DNA from: Chrysopilus asiliformis
Taxonomy: Eukaryota; Arthropoda; Insecta; Diptera; Rhagionidae
Direction: 5' to 3'
Assembly (NCBI GenBank): GCA_964034945.1
Contig: OZ035963.1
Span: 48,749,032-48,813,031 of the forward strand
Length of the DNA: 64,000 nucleotides
The notes under the pieces were generated by a model that was not told the DNA's origin, did not search any database, and saw only the letters and a list, made by a program, of their open reading frames with translations. How positions within the stretch are numbered: the stretch's first letter is position 1; the number at the start of each line of letters is the position of its first letter. Shown one piece after another: positions 42,681 to 54,604 of the stretch. Both the position numbers and the translations under genes were made by a program.

Positions 42681-43756
42681 TTTAATGCATTTGGTCGAAA
42701 TAAAAACATTTTTTTGGTTTTTTTTTCTCAGATTTTTTTTTTGAGGCTGTCTTTAAAATACGTGATACCAATTCTGGTCTTTCGAAACTACCTTCGACAG
42801 GTTTTTCCGCGATATGATTTTGGAGTTTAGTACTGCTGGCCATCACACTACACCCTACTCCTCCACTCCCCCCCCCCCCCCCCTTCCGTATTTTATGGAC
42901 GGCCACTGATACACAAAAAAAATATTTCTGTGCATTTTTGAAAATGGGAAAGGCTTAAAAACAAAAAAATTTTGAAAAACTAAAATATTACTTCAGAGAT
43001 ATGAAAAAAAAAAAACGTTTTTCTTAATTTTCTTACTTCGATACGCCCCTCTTCCCGTAAAATTCTTACCCAGCATATATCAGACCTATAAAACACTAGC
43101 TTAAAGGGGCGTTCCGGAGATAAAGTGGTGTTCCGTCCGGGTGCCCGTTTGGTATCGCGTTCTCCTATTATAAATTCGCCCTTCAGTAAAGGTTTAAAAA
43201 TTATCCCGCAAATTTTGTTATCACTTCAATTCTGTATTTATCCGGCAATAATTGGATGTGAAAGATATTTTCCTTTGATAAATATAAGTGAATACTTCAA
43301 ATTTCATCCATAATTTTGTAACACGTTATAAATGAAGGAAGTTAATTAAGAGTTCAACATAAATTTATCAGAGTTTAATAAACAGATTAAGTGATGTATA
43401 TGAGGAGTTAGAACTTTTTTGAATTATTACGAAAATAGAACATATTTTGATGCTTATTAGTTTTATTACTATAGTGACAAAACCACTGAAGGGTTTTCAA
43501 AGAATTCCCAGCAAAAGCGTGGTAATCAAAAAGATGATCACTTATGAAGTTCTGCTTAGATAGTAATATAATTACGGTGAAAGGGTATCTAATTATGAAA
43601 AATTAAAGAAGAAAAAGAAACTTCAATTTAATTGATGTAATTAATTTAAATCTGTTTAAGAAGTGTGGCGAGTTCCTATTAAATTGACAAAGGAATTGTT
43701 GGTAAAACCAAAATTTTGTAAATATAACAATTTTTTTGCCATTTCGACAAATTAGG
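42681..43756. other. No supported gene; C16 tract
   Basis: A 16-base C tract is at 42868-42883. A glycine-rich minus-strand frame over it is an artefact of the tract. Confidence 0.5.
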
Positions 43757-43758
43757 TA

Positions 43759-44671
43759 GAGTCGGGTAGGGTGAAGTGGTCCGTAGGGAGAAGTGGTCCA
43801 CCACCATTTTTGTTAATAATAGTGACATTAGAACAGAATATGCAAGTCTCATCGGTTGCTCTTAATGACAGCTTGTTTTTTATTTATCATTGAGTCTGCA
43901 AACGTATATTTACTTACTTTCACAGGCCAATGACAAAAAAACATTGTGCAAAGTCTTCGCAAGTATTCACATTCAACAATATTTTGACGAATTCTTCATC
44001 AATTTCAATAAGGTAATTAATCTAAAATGTTGTTTGCATTATGAATTTTGTAAATCTACCGAATTTCTGCACTTTTTTCCACAATTGTTGAAGCAGCGTC
44101 ATTCCGCGCAAAATAGCGTTGGTAGGGAGAAGTGGTCCACGTTTGGTAGGGTGGAGTGGTCCACCCTATCAATGTCATATTTCGTGTTTTCAAGTTTTTT
44201 TTATGAGTTATTTTGAATGTTTTAAATCGTGGCTGAAAATCGATGCGAAGCTCGATTATAACTTCTCCCGAAAATCGAGCTGAATTAGAGTAGCAGAAAA
44301 AGCCGCCGGAAAACGACGCTTAACAACTACACTGAAGAAACCAACACCAAAACAGACCAAACGCTCATTTGTTACTTTCGAATAAACCATATTATTGATC
44401 AAACTTGATGATTATACTTTTATTTGTAATTTATTTTTATGTTTATGCGATTTCTGGAAAAAATTTGTGGGTGGACCACTTCTCCCTACCATTTTGAAAA
44501 AATCAAAAAATCAAAGTTTTGGATAAATGCTCAAAAATTAAATTTAATGTCAAAAAGTTGGCAATCTGTGATTGCAGAAAGTTAGCTTAAGTCCTGCGCT
44601 TGCGATTTGACTATTTTTGACCATTTTATGGCCAATAATAAAAACGTGGACCAGTTCACCCTACCTGACCC
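43759..44671. mobile_element. TA-flanked element, 913 bp
   Basis: TA (43757-43758, 44672-44673) flanks GAGTCGGGTAGGGTGAAGTG and the inverse of CAGTTCACCCTACCTGACCC. GTAGGGAGAAGTGGTCCAC words recur at 43786, 44121 and, inverted, near 44475. A 108-codon frame (43890-44216) runs through these repeats and has no transposase motif. Non-autonomous Tc1/mariner-type by TSD only. Confidence 0.85.
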
Positions 44672-44835
44672 TATTATTAAATTCACAATTGTTTTATTGA
44701 TTTAACAAAACATCATTTATATGCTTATTTTTGTTCAAATTACTATTTTTTTGTTGAACAAAGACTTTCTTCCAAAAATATTTGTTCCAATTGAAAATTT
44801 GTTTGTGATTTTAACTAAAATTTGGTTGATTAAAC

Positions 44836-45344
44836 ATTCAGAGTATTCACAGTCCTCTTTTAATTTTCGGTATTCGGTGTTTTCGGTAATATTAAAAGAC
44901 TGAAAATATTCTGCTGTGAACATCCCACAGCACAGATTTGAGAACAGCGCTTTTATTGGATACGTGACCAAATCATGAACTGCGAATTTGATTGTAAAAT
45001 ATGTCACATACCTTTAAATCCATGTTTGATGTATTCTTTTGAATTTCTATTGTGGCAACGGCTATCAAAATTGAAAAAATTTGCATCAGTCCGATGAGAT
45101 TCACAAAAAGCCAGCGAGAAAATTTGACAACTAAAAACATTACTAGCGCCACTCGCGGTTGATTCTTGATACCGAATAACCGGGCCGGAAAACACGACTC
45201 AAGGCATGTCTACAATTACCGAATCCGGTAATTCATTTTTACATGAACCAAGTTACCGTCTCGGTAAAAATCTGGTAAATTTGACTGAATTACCGAGCGG
45301 TAAATTTACTCGCAATTTAAAAGAGGACTGTGAATACCCTGAAT
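44836..45344. mobile_element. 509-bp element with 28-bp TIRs
   Basis: ATTCAGAGTATTCACAGTCC and its inverse at the right end agree over 28 bp with one mismatch. The subterminal interior has TTACCGAATCCGGTAA-like palindromes. A TSD could not be settled. Confidence 0.75.
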
Positions 45345-45345
45345 G

Positions 45346-45567
45346 ATTTTATCGATATGACCAATTTTTCATTTACCGAGGAATAAATTTCCCTTTGTTG
45401 ATTTAACAAAATTATTTTGTTGTTTGATATAGGATAAAAATTTAATTTATATAGGATAAAATATTGGATATCTCTGATATAGGATAAAAATTAATTTAAT
45501 TGATATAGGATAAAAATAAAAAATTTGTTAATTTAACAATGATTTTATCCATATGACCAATTTTTTC
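45346..45567. repeat. GATATAGGATAAAAATT tandem words between duplicated flanks
   Basis: Three or four copies of a 17-25-bp AT-rich unit lie at 45426-45520. The flanks TTTTATCGATATGACCAATTTT and TTTTATCCATATGACCAATT on either side (45349, 45544) are direct duplicates. Confidence 0.65.
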
Positions 45568-45569
45568 TC

Positions 45570-46865
45570 TGAGTGTAGGTATATACTCTGGTTTTTCTTG
45601 GAAAATCGCATCAAAAAATAGGATTTTTCTACTTTAAATCAGCTTTTTTGTCGACCTTACAAAAAAAAAACACATTCTGACAGTAATCTGATGGTAGAAA
45701 AAGTTTTTATTCCCTTAACGAGAAGCAAAAGAAAAAACTGTAGCATAACTTGGTATCCGTTTTGTTAACTGAAGTAAGGGAAATTCTCAAAGTGAATCAA
45801 TAACTAAATCATAAATGGATATTTACTCAAAAGTTACCTAAAAAGACTCCAAAATATGTTTGGATATCACAAAAAAAATCGTAACCTTGACTTTAGTTTC
45901 TTTATCTCCCTTGTTGGCGATCATTTGTGTGGCTCCTTATGGTTCTTATTTGTCAATGTCAGACACCTAATTATTTTAAATCAAGTTTTTATAGAAATAA
46001 AAAAAACTTTTATAGTATGATGCGTATCACATTCGGACGGATATGTGACTCTTGAGTATTTTAATGTGTTTAATAAAGTTTTCGGTCCATAAATGTTAAT
46101 AAATTTACTCGCAAAACTTGTGTCAACGCTATTAACTCTTGTTTACTTGTTGGACTGTAATAAATCAGTTAAAAAATATGGTTTAATGACAAATGGCAAA
46201 CCCTTCAACGAGACATTTTCATTAAACACGATTTTTTTTTGTCGCTGTTGATAAAATCATTACTACTTCGAAACATGATTATGCTCTCTCTTTTAATTTG
46301 TTTGATTTTATGGGAATTAATGCAAATATCATAAAATCACACATCAACGGTCAAATTGGTTTATCCTAGGTAGGTTGTAGGTCTATATTTAATATTAAAA
46401 AAAAAACTCTACACTCAATAACGTTCATTTTAACAGAGAAAATTCATTTATATCCCATGTGTAAATATTTGTCAGTATCCAATCGTTACAAAGAGTCAAT
46501 ATTTCGGATTTAAAATATTTATTTAATCAATGGATGGATAAAAGCGAAATGATAGATTGACAGATGTTACAATTGACTATATATAGTTGAAATAAACAAA
46601 TTAATAAATCGATAAAATCAATTAACGAGGCAAGGTTTTTCGTTTTGATTTCTATCAGGAGGATAGGAACTTTTTTTTTAATAATTTATTACAATCAAAG
46701 GAAATTATTACTCGGCATGTTTGTCTCTTGAATCAAATTTGTAAATAGAACAAAAAACTGCTTTTACTAATTAGAATTGAAAACAGGCAATTATCAAATA
46801 CCCTATAATAATATTTATGGGGCAAATGCTTGTAGCACATTTTAACAGTTTAATTTCCACCCTTT
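45570..46865. other. AT-rich, apparently unique DNA
   Basis: No gene or repeat structure is supported. Confidence 0.5.
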
Positions 46866-46869
46866 TTAT

Positions 46870-47520
46870 ACCCGTATGGTGAAACCAAAGGGTATATTAG
46901 ATTTGCCTTACCGTTTGTAACGCCAAGATCCCGTCATCACACACAAAAATGAATTACACCAGTGTGTTCAGAATGATGAAAAAAGTTGAATTTAGCATGT
47001 CCGTCCGTCCGTCTGTCCGTCTGTCCGTCTGTCCGTCTGTCCATCTGTCCGTCTGTCCGTTTGTCCGTTTGTCCGTCTGTCCGTCTGTCCGTCTGTCCGC
47101 CTGTCCGTCTTTCCGTCTGTCCGTCTGTCCGTCTGTCCGTCTGTCCGTCTGTCCGTCTGTCCGTCTGTCCGTCCGTCCGTCTGTGGCGCGGATTGCGGGC
47201 GCACGAATTGAGCTAGAGATTTGAAATTTAACGCAGATTCGTTTTTTCGTAAAATGCAAGGCTAAGTTCGTTAATGGGCAAAAATGGTCCATGGGGGGGG
47301 GGGGGGGGGTACTAAAAAACGGTGCATATTATCAAAAAAGTGCAAGAACAAAAGTTATTTAGGATATGATTCTACATAAAACTCCCATACATCAAAATCC
47401 GATTGGAATATATTTAAAAAAATCTTTTTGAAAAGTTTAACTTCATAGTGCAATTTTGATACAATTCTTCGCCGTTCACTTTAATCACCATACGGGTTTT
47501 AGCTTTTGTTATATTTTTGC
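46870..47520 (-). mobile_element. (GTCY)n element family A, copy 3, inverted
   Basis: Inverted order of the 21027-21621 copy. ACCCGTATGGTGA (46870) and TCACCATACGGGT (47485-47497) mark the two motifs. (GTCCGTCT)n runs 46999-47183, and a G16 tract lies at 47294-47309. The RPSVRLSV-type frames are microsatellite translations. Confidence 0.8.
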
Positions 47521-47599
47521 TTTCGTCCCGTGGTCCCGCTGCACAGTGGACCCGCTGCACAGTGGTCCCGCTCTCTAAGAAAGGCGGTTGATTTAATTT

Positions 47600-47965
47600 T
47601 GATCCACTTCCACTCATCCGATTGACTTGGAATTTTGCATCAAATTTTCCGGGAAAAATCTCATGTGGCAGTTTTTGGGGTTGCTGAATTCGATTCTGAC
47701 ATTAAGAAGTCTGTAAGGATAACAGACGGTCTTATAACGATAACGTAATTATACTTTTCCTGAAATTTTCCAGAAGAAAATCTCATTTGGGGGTTCCTGA
47801 AGTCGCAAGATTCGATTCTGATGTCAACCAATCTGTAAGGATAACGGAAGGTTCTGTGACGATAACGTCCAAAAAAAAGATGAGACTTTTTCCGGAAAAT
47901 CTGAGGAAAATAATAATCACGTTATCCTTACAGGACCTTCCGTTGTCATTACAATAATGAAGTAA
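47600..47965. repeat. Composite-family/GGATAACG units, rearranged
   Basis: TCCACTTCCACTCATCCGAT and TTGGAATTTTGCATCAAATT lead into three GGATAACG units, the last inverted, so the copy is internally rearranged. Confidence 0.6.
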
Positions 47966-47981
47966 TGAAAGTAGGTACTGT

Positions 47982-48063
47982 ATAGCCACCGAATCTACGC
48001 AAGGTGATGAAGAAATAGCGTTTTTATAGCCACCGAATCTACGCAAGGTGATGAAGAAATAGC
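47982..48063. repeat. 44-bp tandem duplication
   Basis: ATAGCCACCGAATCTACGCA...GAAATAGCG is present twice in tandem (47982-48025 and 48026-48063), directly before foldback family F. Confidence 0.9.
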
Positions 48064-48065
48064 AT

Positions 48066-48411
48066 GTAAGAAATAGCGTTTTTCGTGCTCCTGGGTTAAA
48101 TTTTGAACCCGTGTAGTTTTCACTTTGGTACAGGACTTTTTGGAAAGGGCACAGTCTCTAGTTTCATGGCGTCAAGAGCCACAGGATTGCAGGGGAATGG
48201 TGAGGGGTTAACGAACTTTCTCCATGATTTCTGTGAAAAATCACGAAAAAGTTCGTTAACCCCTCACCATCCCCCTTAAATCCTGTGGCTCTTGACGCCA
48301 TATATGGCTGAAACTAGAGACTGTGCCCTTTCCAAAAAGTCCTGTACCAAAGTGAAAACTACACGGGTTAAAAAGTTCGTTTAGGGGGGCAAAATCGTGC
48401 ATCGTTCTTTA
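48066..48411. mobile_element. Foldback family F, copy 4 (complete)
   Basis: Arms of about 140-150 bp: GTAGTTTTCACTTTGGTACA, GGGCACAGTCTCTAGTTTCA, CAAGAGCCACAGGATTGCAG, GTTAACGAACTTTCTC and the inverse in the right arm, around a loop near 48230-48250. The right arm carries an extra ATATATGGCTGA. No coding capacity. Confidence 0.85.
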
Positions 48412-48532
48412 TGGGGTTCATAGTTTCAGAAATACAAGCTTCCGACGATTTGAAAATATACATAGCAGCAACGTAAACTATTAGAAAGTGTATAAAAAAA
48501 AGTCTTAAAATATTTAAATTTTGTCAAGATAT

Positions 48533-48750
48533 TTGTAGGTTCAGCATAGTCCAAGTGGTAAAGTAGTTGGCCCTTGTTTCGGAGTCGGTGGTTCAATTCC
48601 CGACTGTCGCATGCTGTGATTTCAAGTCCACTCAACTTGGTTAAAACCCCCACTAAATTATATCAGTTTTACCGAACAACGGCGTCACACGTCACAAATC
48701 AAATGAATTCCCTACACTTTTATACTGACAATAAATTCATAAATTAATAA
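48533..48750 (+). mobile_element. tRNA-derived SINE, type 1
   Basis: A pol III A box TAGTCCAAGTGG (48547-48558) and a near-consensus B box GGTTCAATTCC (48590-48600) lie 31 bp apart, followed by GATTTCAAGTCCACTCAACTT as in the 54 kb SINE. The rest of the body differs and ends in an ATAAATT-rich tail. The 3' end and TSD are uncertain. It is not a tRNA gene: there is no acceptor pairing or mature 3' end. Confidence 0.75.
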
Positions 48751-48759
48751 ATAACCTGT

Positions 48760-49204
48760 ACGAAAAATTTCACCTGCGGTGCATTTTTTTTTATAGTTTT
48801 TAGATTAAATTGCATTTTTATTGAAATTGTTATATCAGATTATCTGCAGTAGAAATTGGTTTTTTTTAAAGTAATCTTAAACAAATTACGAAAGTCACGG
48901 AAATTATTTATGTCGATGAGGTGACAAAAAAATATTCTTTTCAAGAAAATATCTGCAAAAGTCGAACAAAAAGCGGAATTAAGCAACAAATTTTTATTTT
49001 TTCTTTATATTTTCTCGATCAACGTCAATTCTCATATCAGTCATTCTTTTCACAACGATAAATGATGAAGTGAAATGTAGTAAAACCACCATTAAAATGT
49101 CAATATGTAACCTCGTATGGCATTAGTAGAGATGTCCACGAAAATGCTATTAACTAGGAAGCGAAGGATTTGACTCCATTCAGCAACAACTCGTAGGACT
49201 ACGA
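48760..49204. other. No supported feature
   Basis: AT-rich DNA without recognisable gene or repeat. Confidence 0.5.
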
Positions 49205-49284
49205 GGGTGACCATACCTAGGGCCCCCCTCTGGATTTTGAAAAACCTATTAATTTTTTATAATCCTTGAATAAAGGTGAAATTA

Positions 49285-49694
49285 CGATGAAACAATTTGG
49301 CAATTATTCAAAACCCGTATGGTGATATGGCATTGTTCGAAGTTTAAGTGAACGACGAACAGTTGTATCAAAATTCGACTTTGAAGTCAAACTTTTCAAC
49401 AAGATTTTTTAAAATTTATTCCAATCGGATTTTGATGTATGTGAGTTGTATGTAGAATCATATCCTAAATAACTTTAGTTCTTGCACTTTTTTGATAAGA
49501 TGCACTGTTTTTGAGATATTCGCAAAACAACGCTTTCGTTCGTAGGGGGGGCACCCCCCTTAATCGTCCATTTTTTAACGAACTTAACAAACTTAGCCTT
49601 GTATTTTACTGCGTAAAATTTCAAGTCTCTAGCTCAATCCGTGGGCCCGCAATCCACGGCACAGATGGACAGACAGACGGACAGACAGACAGGC

Positions 49695-49726
<32 letters not shown>

Positions 49727-49988
49727 GGACAGACAGACGGACAGACAGACGGACAGACAGACAGACAGACGGACAGACGGACAAACGGACAGACGGACAG
49801 ACGGACAGACGGACAGACGGACAGACAGACGGACAGACAGACGGACTGACAGACAGACGGACGGACAAACATGCGAAATTCAATAAACACACTGGTGTAA
49901 TTAATTTTTTTGTGTGATGACGGGATTTTGACGTTACAAACGGTAAGGCCAATTTAATATAACCTTTGGTTTCATAATACGGGTATAA
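49285..49988 (+). mobile_element. (GTCY)n element family A, copy 4
   Basis: ACCCGTATGGTGA at 49313, the usual GATTTTGATGTATG and CTAGCTCAATCCGTGGGC blocks, (GACAGACG)n at 49665-49865, and TTTCATAATACGGGTATA at the end. CACACTGGTGTAATTAATTT is kept, but AATTCAAT joins it directly, so a small deletion is present. Confidence 0.8.
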
Positions 49989-50043
49989 AAATGGATGATG
50001 AAGAAGTAAGGAAAATGTCTTCAGGTAGACTCAATATTTTATA

Positions 50044-50211
50044 CAGTAAAAGCTCCTTTTGCGGACACATTCCATAGGCGATCAATTCCCTTAAACGGAC
50101 ATATTTCCTATGACCAAATTTGCAAATCCAACTTGTTGTGATAAACGGACTTCTCTCCTAACCGGACATAAATCTTGTCCCGTGAGTGTCCGCTTATGGG
50201 AACTTTCACTA
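50044..50211. mobile_element. Tigger/pogo-like MITE, 168 bp
   Basis: TA precedes CAGTAAAAGCTCCTTTTGCG; the right end is the inverse of TAGTGAAAGTTCCCATAAGC. GCGGACA, ACGGACATA and CCGGACATAA words recur. Ends and TA target resemble Tigger-type elements. The right TA has mutated. Confidence 0.7.
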
Positions 50212-50334
50212 TCATTTGAAATTTAATTTACGTTTTGACTACAAAAATATCAGATGTAAGCATCTAATGACTTCATGAGTCGGTCTCCGTCATGAATACA
50301 ATACTTACCTCTATAGAGGAAAATAAAAGCTGAA

Positions 50335-51430
50335 ATTAACATCAATCATAAGAGTTAGTTTTTTAATCATGATTATGATTAAAACTAATCAATCACAATC
50401 AAAATTACGAATGATTAATGACTAACAAATCAGTGTTGTTCCTCTAAGCGTAGACTTTAATTGTCTACACTTTAGCGTAGACAATCGATTTGGGGTAGAC
50501 AATGTAGACATTGGCGTAGACAATGTCGACTTTGCGTAGACAATGTAGACTTTCTCATATCTGTCAAAACAAAGTCATCAGTGAGTCATATATTGTCAAA
50601 GCCGAAATCGACTGACCTTTGATAGGTCTAAAAAAACTACGCCATATTTATTATTCTTGGCGAATAAATGATAATTTATATTACGAAGAAGACAATGATT
50701 CTGATTAAGATTGATTTATGTACAATACATATAAGCTCAAAAATAAATACTTGAATTAGTTTTGGTAGTTTTTATTTTTAATATTTCTTTCTATACTCCA
50801 CTAGGGGTATTTGATTTACTTTATTAGATTTGAATTTCTTCCGTATAGATTTCCGTCTATCTGTAAATACGACAACTGTCAACGGAATTAAGCTAAAGAC
50901 TAGTAACAAACGTGTTTTTCGATAAAATTAAACAGATATTCTTAGATGAGCAAAGCCATCCCATACAAATGAATCAGTTTTTTAAATAATCGGTTCGTTA
51001 TATTGAAAAATGTGTGAAGCAAAAAGATTTTAGAATGCAATTTCAATTGCAAAAATGAAAAAAAAGCCGCTTAGATTGCATGAAAAGAATTACAATTGCC
51101 ACTAAAGTTTGCTCCGAAGTTCTCATGCACAGCATTTGGCGATTGCTTCCTGTAAATTGTGCTTTATTATGTTAAAATTAATTGAAGAAAATGAGATTTT
51201 ATAACTAAATCACCTATCCTTGATTGTCTACATTGTCTACGAGTAGAGAATAGATCATTGTCTACAGTAATAGTCTACGCGTAGACAATGGTGTAGTCTA
51301 CATCACGTAGACTACGCGGCACAACACTGTAATAAATTCATTAACAAATCAAAAAAAAATATGATTGATTTTTTGAATCATTCGTTTTCAATAATTAGTT
51401 TTCAATCATTAGTCAGATTGAATTTTGCCC
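50335..51430. repeat. ATGATTAA-rich inverted flanks around a hAT element
   Basis: TAATCATGATTATGATTAAA, GAATGATTAATGACTAA on the left and AATCATTCG, TTTCAATCATTAGTCAGATT on the right are inversely related, suggesting the hAT element at 50431 landed in an older palindromic repeat. Confidence 0.45.
50431..51329. mobile_element. hAT element, non-autonomous, 899 bp
   Basis: CAGTGTTGTTCCTCTAAGCG and the inverse of CGCGGCACAACACTG are the ends; flanks TAACAAAT (50423-50430) and TAATAAAT (51330-51337) are a 7/8 TSD. GTAGACAATGTAGAC words cluster at both ends (50470-50550, 51225-51300). A family B fragment (about 50800-51010) is nested. No transposase. Confidence 0.85.
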
Positions 51431-51559
51431 ACCACAGCTATTGGGACATCACATTTAAAGCAGTTTTCGGATAATCTGGAAGTACTAAAAAATCTCTAAT
51501 TTTTCCTTCCTACGTTATTCTGTCCCGAATTCACTCAAAAAAATAAATATGGTCACCCT

Positions 51560-54039
51560 ATCTAGGAGTGTCTCCAACAGAGTGGTGTCCTTCTGTAAGG
51601 TTTCATATGGGGTGAGTCTCGATATGGAAGTCAAAACGGGGTGAAAAAACAGCGAATAAGCGGATTGAGTGATTCGACGAATGTTGGCGATTTTTTTTCT
51701 TAATATGAAACGGTTTCAGTTGAATGTTCTCTGGTAAAGGACGATGACGATGATATTGTCATTTATGGACAGGGTAATAAAATGCAATCTTTATGATTGG
51801 AAAATGACACGATAAAACATATTTCCCTATCCATTTCAACAGTTGGACTGGTCGAGTTTATGCGATTTTATGGCATTCTAGGGGATCAAAACATTTTTCG
51901 TCTCATAAAAATCATAGAAGCAAGTAAAATATTATTTCCACGATACAAAACAGAACGTAAGGATGAAAAAAAAAATAAATATGTTTCTCATTTTCGGGGT
52001 ATGGTTTATCTTTCGATGTTCAGGTGGTTGAATGTTTTTGTATGAAGAGTTGGAAGCTTTATTTTTCAATCTGATATTTTTTCGTGGACACTTTTGTCGA
52101 AATTGATAATACGGAACGGGGGGAACCTCTCTTGGGGACCTTCCGCACACATCGTGCTGCCAATAATGGGAATTAGATTTTTCCATTCCATGGACAGGTT
52201 GTTGTTCTTTTTATAACTCGAACAACATATTTCAATTTATTTTAACAACAACAACAGCAACGGGACGAAAAAAAAATCCGGCTTTCGGGTCAAAATGGAT
52301 GGGGAATAAAAAGTGACAGAATGGCCTTAAAGTATACTAACATATATATGTATATATACTAAGATTCTTTATATATATTTTATCTTACCTCCTTAACAAA
52401 CATTCGGTCCAAAAAATAATAATTTACATATAAATTGAAATTCGGTCAAAGTTATACCTAAAGTTAATAAGAAATTCCTTTTCGGTCCGATAAACTTTGA
52501 ATCCTTTCGGTTGGCTACTTTTATCTAGCTTTCATATTGGTTATTTTCAATTTTTTTCTCCCTCTGGATGTTTTTTTCCTTTCGTTTATTTTCAATCAGA
52601 AAAAATCATCCGTGACCATAAGGATTTTCTCAACGATTGGCCATACTATTCTGTGGCCCTCACACCACCATTCAAGTTTTAACAGATCCTTGAATAACTA
52701 AAAAAAAAATTATACATTTATATCCCTGTTCAAATATTCATGTAGAAAAAGAAAAGACGTTGCTCTGGACTGGACAATTGCATGTTTTTTCCATTTAAAA
52801 TCCACAGAAACGAATAGATAAAACCATATAGATAAAAGATATGGAATGGAAAAATGCAATGCACTTTCCTTGACTCTGTGCATTTGCTTATATAATGCTC
52901 AAAGTAGAAATATGAGGGAATTTTCTTTGCAATTCAGTCGAATGGAATTGAATTTGAAATTTTTCTTATTGTTACAACAATCTCTTGATTGAGAAAATTT
53001 TCCTATTTACTGATGGCTTCATGTTGCTTCGTATTTTCTATTTTCAGTCCTTTTTTTTAACATTGAAAACGCAGAAAAAGATTCGCTCTTTCCGACATTT
53101 GCAAGCATATTTCTATTTTTCTTTTTTTTTTGTATTGCGGAATATACATTCAAAAACATCAGTTGATAAAACGTTATCAAGAATGAGGAGTTCCTTTTTT
53201 TTGTCAATGTTAAGTTTTCTTTTCACAACAAAATTTCCTTTTGCAATGGAAAATTGAAAAAAAAGAAGTAAGTTTTTCTTTCGCTGTGATCGTCCTTTTG
53301 TGCTGGCGAAGGCAAATTGTTTAACCTCAGCGTGAATCCTTTCTTAATTTGTTACGAATGTAGATGAGAGTAAGAAAATGTCCTTGGAAAATGTCAATCG
53401 TGTTTAAAACAAAATGGAAGGCAAAAAAAAAATATCTCGTTTGTTACACTGATTGAATTGGGGGTTATTTTTTAATTGAAAAATTGTTTTTGACTGATGA
53501 AGGGATTTTCCAATGACTTTTTTTCTCGTTTCGAAAAAGAATTGAATTTATTAGCATCCCTAGTTATTATGGGAAATTTAATGAATAAATTATTCAGAAA
53601 AAAATTACTCATATTTAATTTGTTTAGCAATAATTAAGCTGTTTAGAAAAAGAACCTTTTAAAGTGGACAACGGAAAAACAAATCAAATGAATGTAAGTC
53701 GGTTTAAGGTATTACAAAAAATTAATTTGTTTAATAATTAAAAGATTTTTCCACTCCTTTTCAATATTATGTTACCATTTTAAGACCATTTGCGTGCGGT
53801 ATAAAATATTTCGCTTTGTTAAACATAGCTTAATCTACCTAGCCGTGAAATGATACTTTTCTTACATATACAATTAAATCTCATATCATGAAAATTTGAT
53901 ATTATGTTGAAATTTTTTATTTATAAAAAAACCACTTGAAAACTGAAGAACTAATTGAGGTAGAAAGTTGAAATTTAGCACAAAAACTTTTGATCCATTA
54001 TTCTCATCTCACCAACAAGTTTTTACTTTTTTCTCAAAA
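51560..54039. other. AT-rich, apparently unique DNA
   Basis: Frames of 60-90 codons on both strands lack motifs. A short TATATATA-rich region lies at 52340-52380. It could be intron or intergenic; I see no exon. Confidence 0.5.
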
Positions 54040-54600
54040 ATAGTGCATAGTATTGAAAAATTTAAAAGAATGAAATGTATTTAGCACATGATTTCACATA
54101 ATCGTCCCATACATCAAAATCCAATAGGACCACTCCTTTCCCAATCCTATACAAATCATCATCATTCTAGGCGCTACAGCTCTCGAAGAGCCTGCCTGGG
54201 CCTCCTCACTTGAGGTTTCATAACAATTTCTTCTCTGCTTCGCCTTCGAACCTACAGTTTTACATGAATTTTGAACCATGGATGAATTACAACATTTGTA
54301 AGGTTTTGCAACCCATCAACAGGAGAGGCCGTGATAGCAATTTAGACCGATGATGTCATTAGCACCAATCAGTAACTATCACTACTGATTTCGTAAAGCA
54401 AGTTGAGTGAACTTGAAATCACACTGTGCCACAGTCGGGAATTGAACCACCGACCTCCGGAATACGAGCCAAGTACTTTACCACTTGGACTACGCTGGAC
54501 CCCCTATACAAATGGATTTCTTTTAAATTTCGTCAGTCCTGATAAAGAGTATTTGACGATTAGCCCCTTAGTATTCGACGGTTGGTTTTTATCTCATATT
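54040..54600 (-). mobile_element. Repeat family B, copy split by a SINE
   Basis: TTTAGCACATGATTTCACATAA, CATCAAAATCCAATAGGACC, CCTATACAAAT [SINE] CCTATACAAATGGATTTC, GTATTTGACGATTAGCCCC. The text before and after the SINE joins to the usual family order. Confidence 0.7.
54157..54502 (-). mobile_element. Complete tRNA-derived SINE with 11-bp TSD
   Basis: Direct repeats CCTATACAAAT (54146-54156, 54503-54513) flank 346 bp. On the minus strand: head GGGTCCAGCGTAGTCC, A box TAGTCCAAGTGG (54481-54492), B box GGTTCAATTCCC (54437-54448), a body with GAGGAGGCCCAGGCAGGCTC and GAGAGCTGTAGCGCCTAG, and an (ATG)n tail. Pol III promoter, simple-repeat tail and long TSD show LINE-dependent retroposition. 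The 3' body resembles LINE 3' ends with such tails; the partner LINE is not in the window. Confidence 0.92.
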
Positions 54601-54604
54601 TTTC

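Larger units (their letters stand above)
49205..51559. mobile_element. Possible outer element with GGGTGACCATA ends
   Basis: GGGTGACCATA (49205-49215) and TATGGTCACCC (51549-51559) are perfect 11-bp inverted repeats. The space between is filled by other insertions (49285-49988, 50044-50211, 50431-51329), so an original short element is plausible. A TSD is not evident. Confidence 0.35.

Noticed and set aside
46949..47292. Cys/Ser/Val- and Arg/Thr/Asp-repeat frames, also at 4755, 21263, 40315 and 49511
   Set aside because: Translations of (GTCY)n microsatellites on both strands.
48547..48600. Functional tRNA gene
   Set aside because: A and B boxes are present, but the flanking sequence does not form an acceptor stem, and the same head recurs in a SINE with TSD at 54157-54502.
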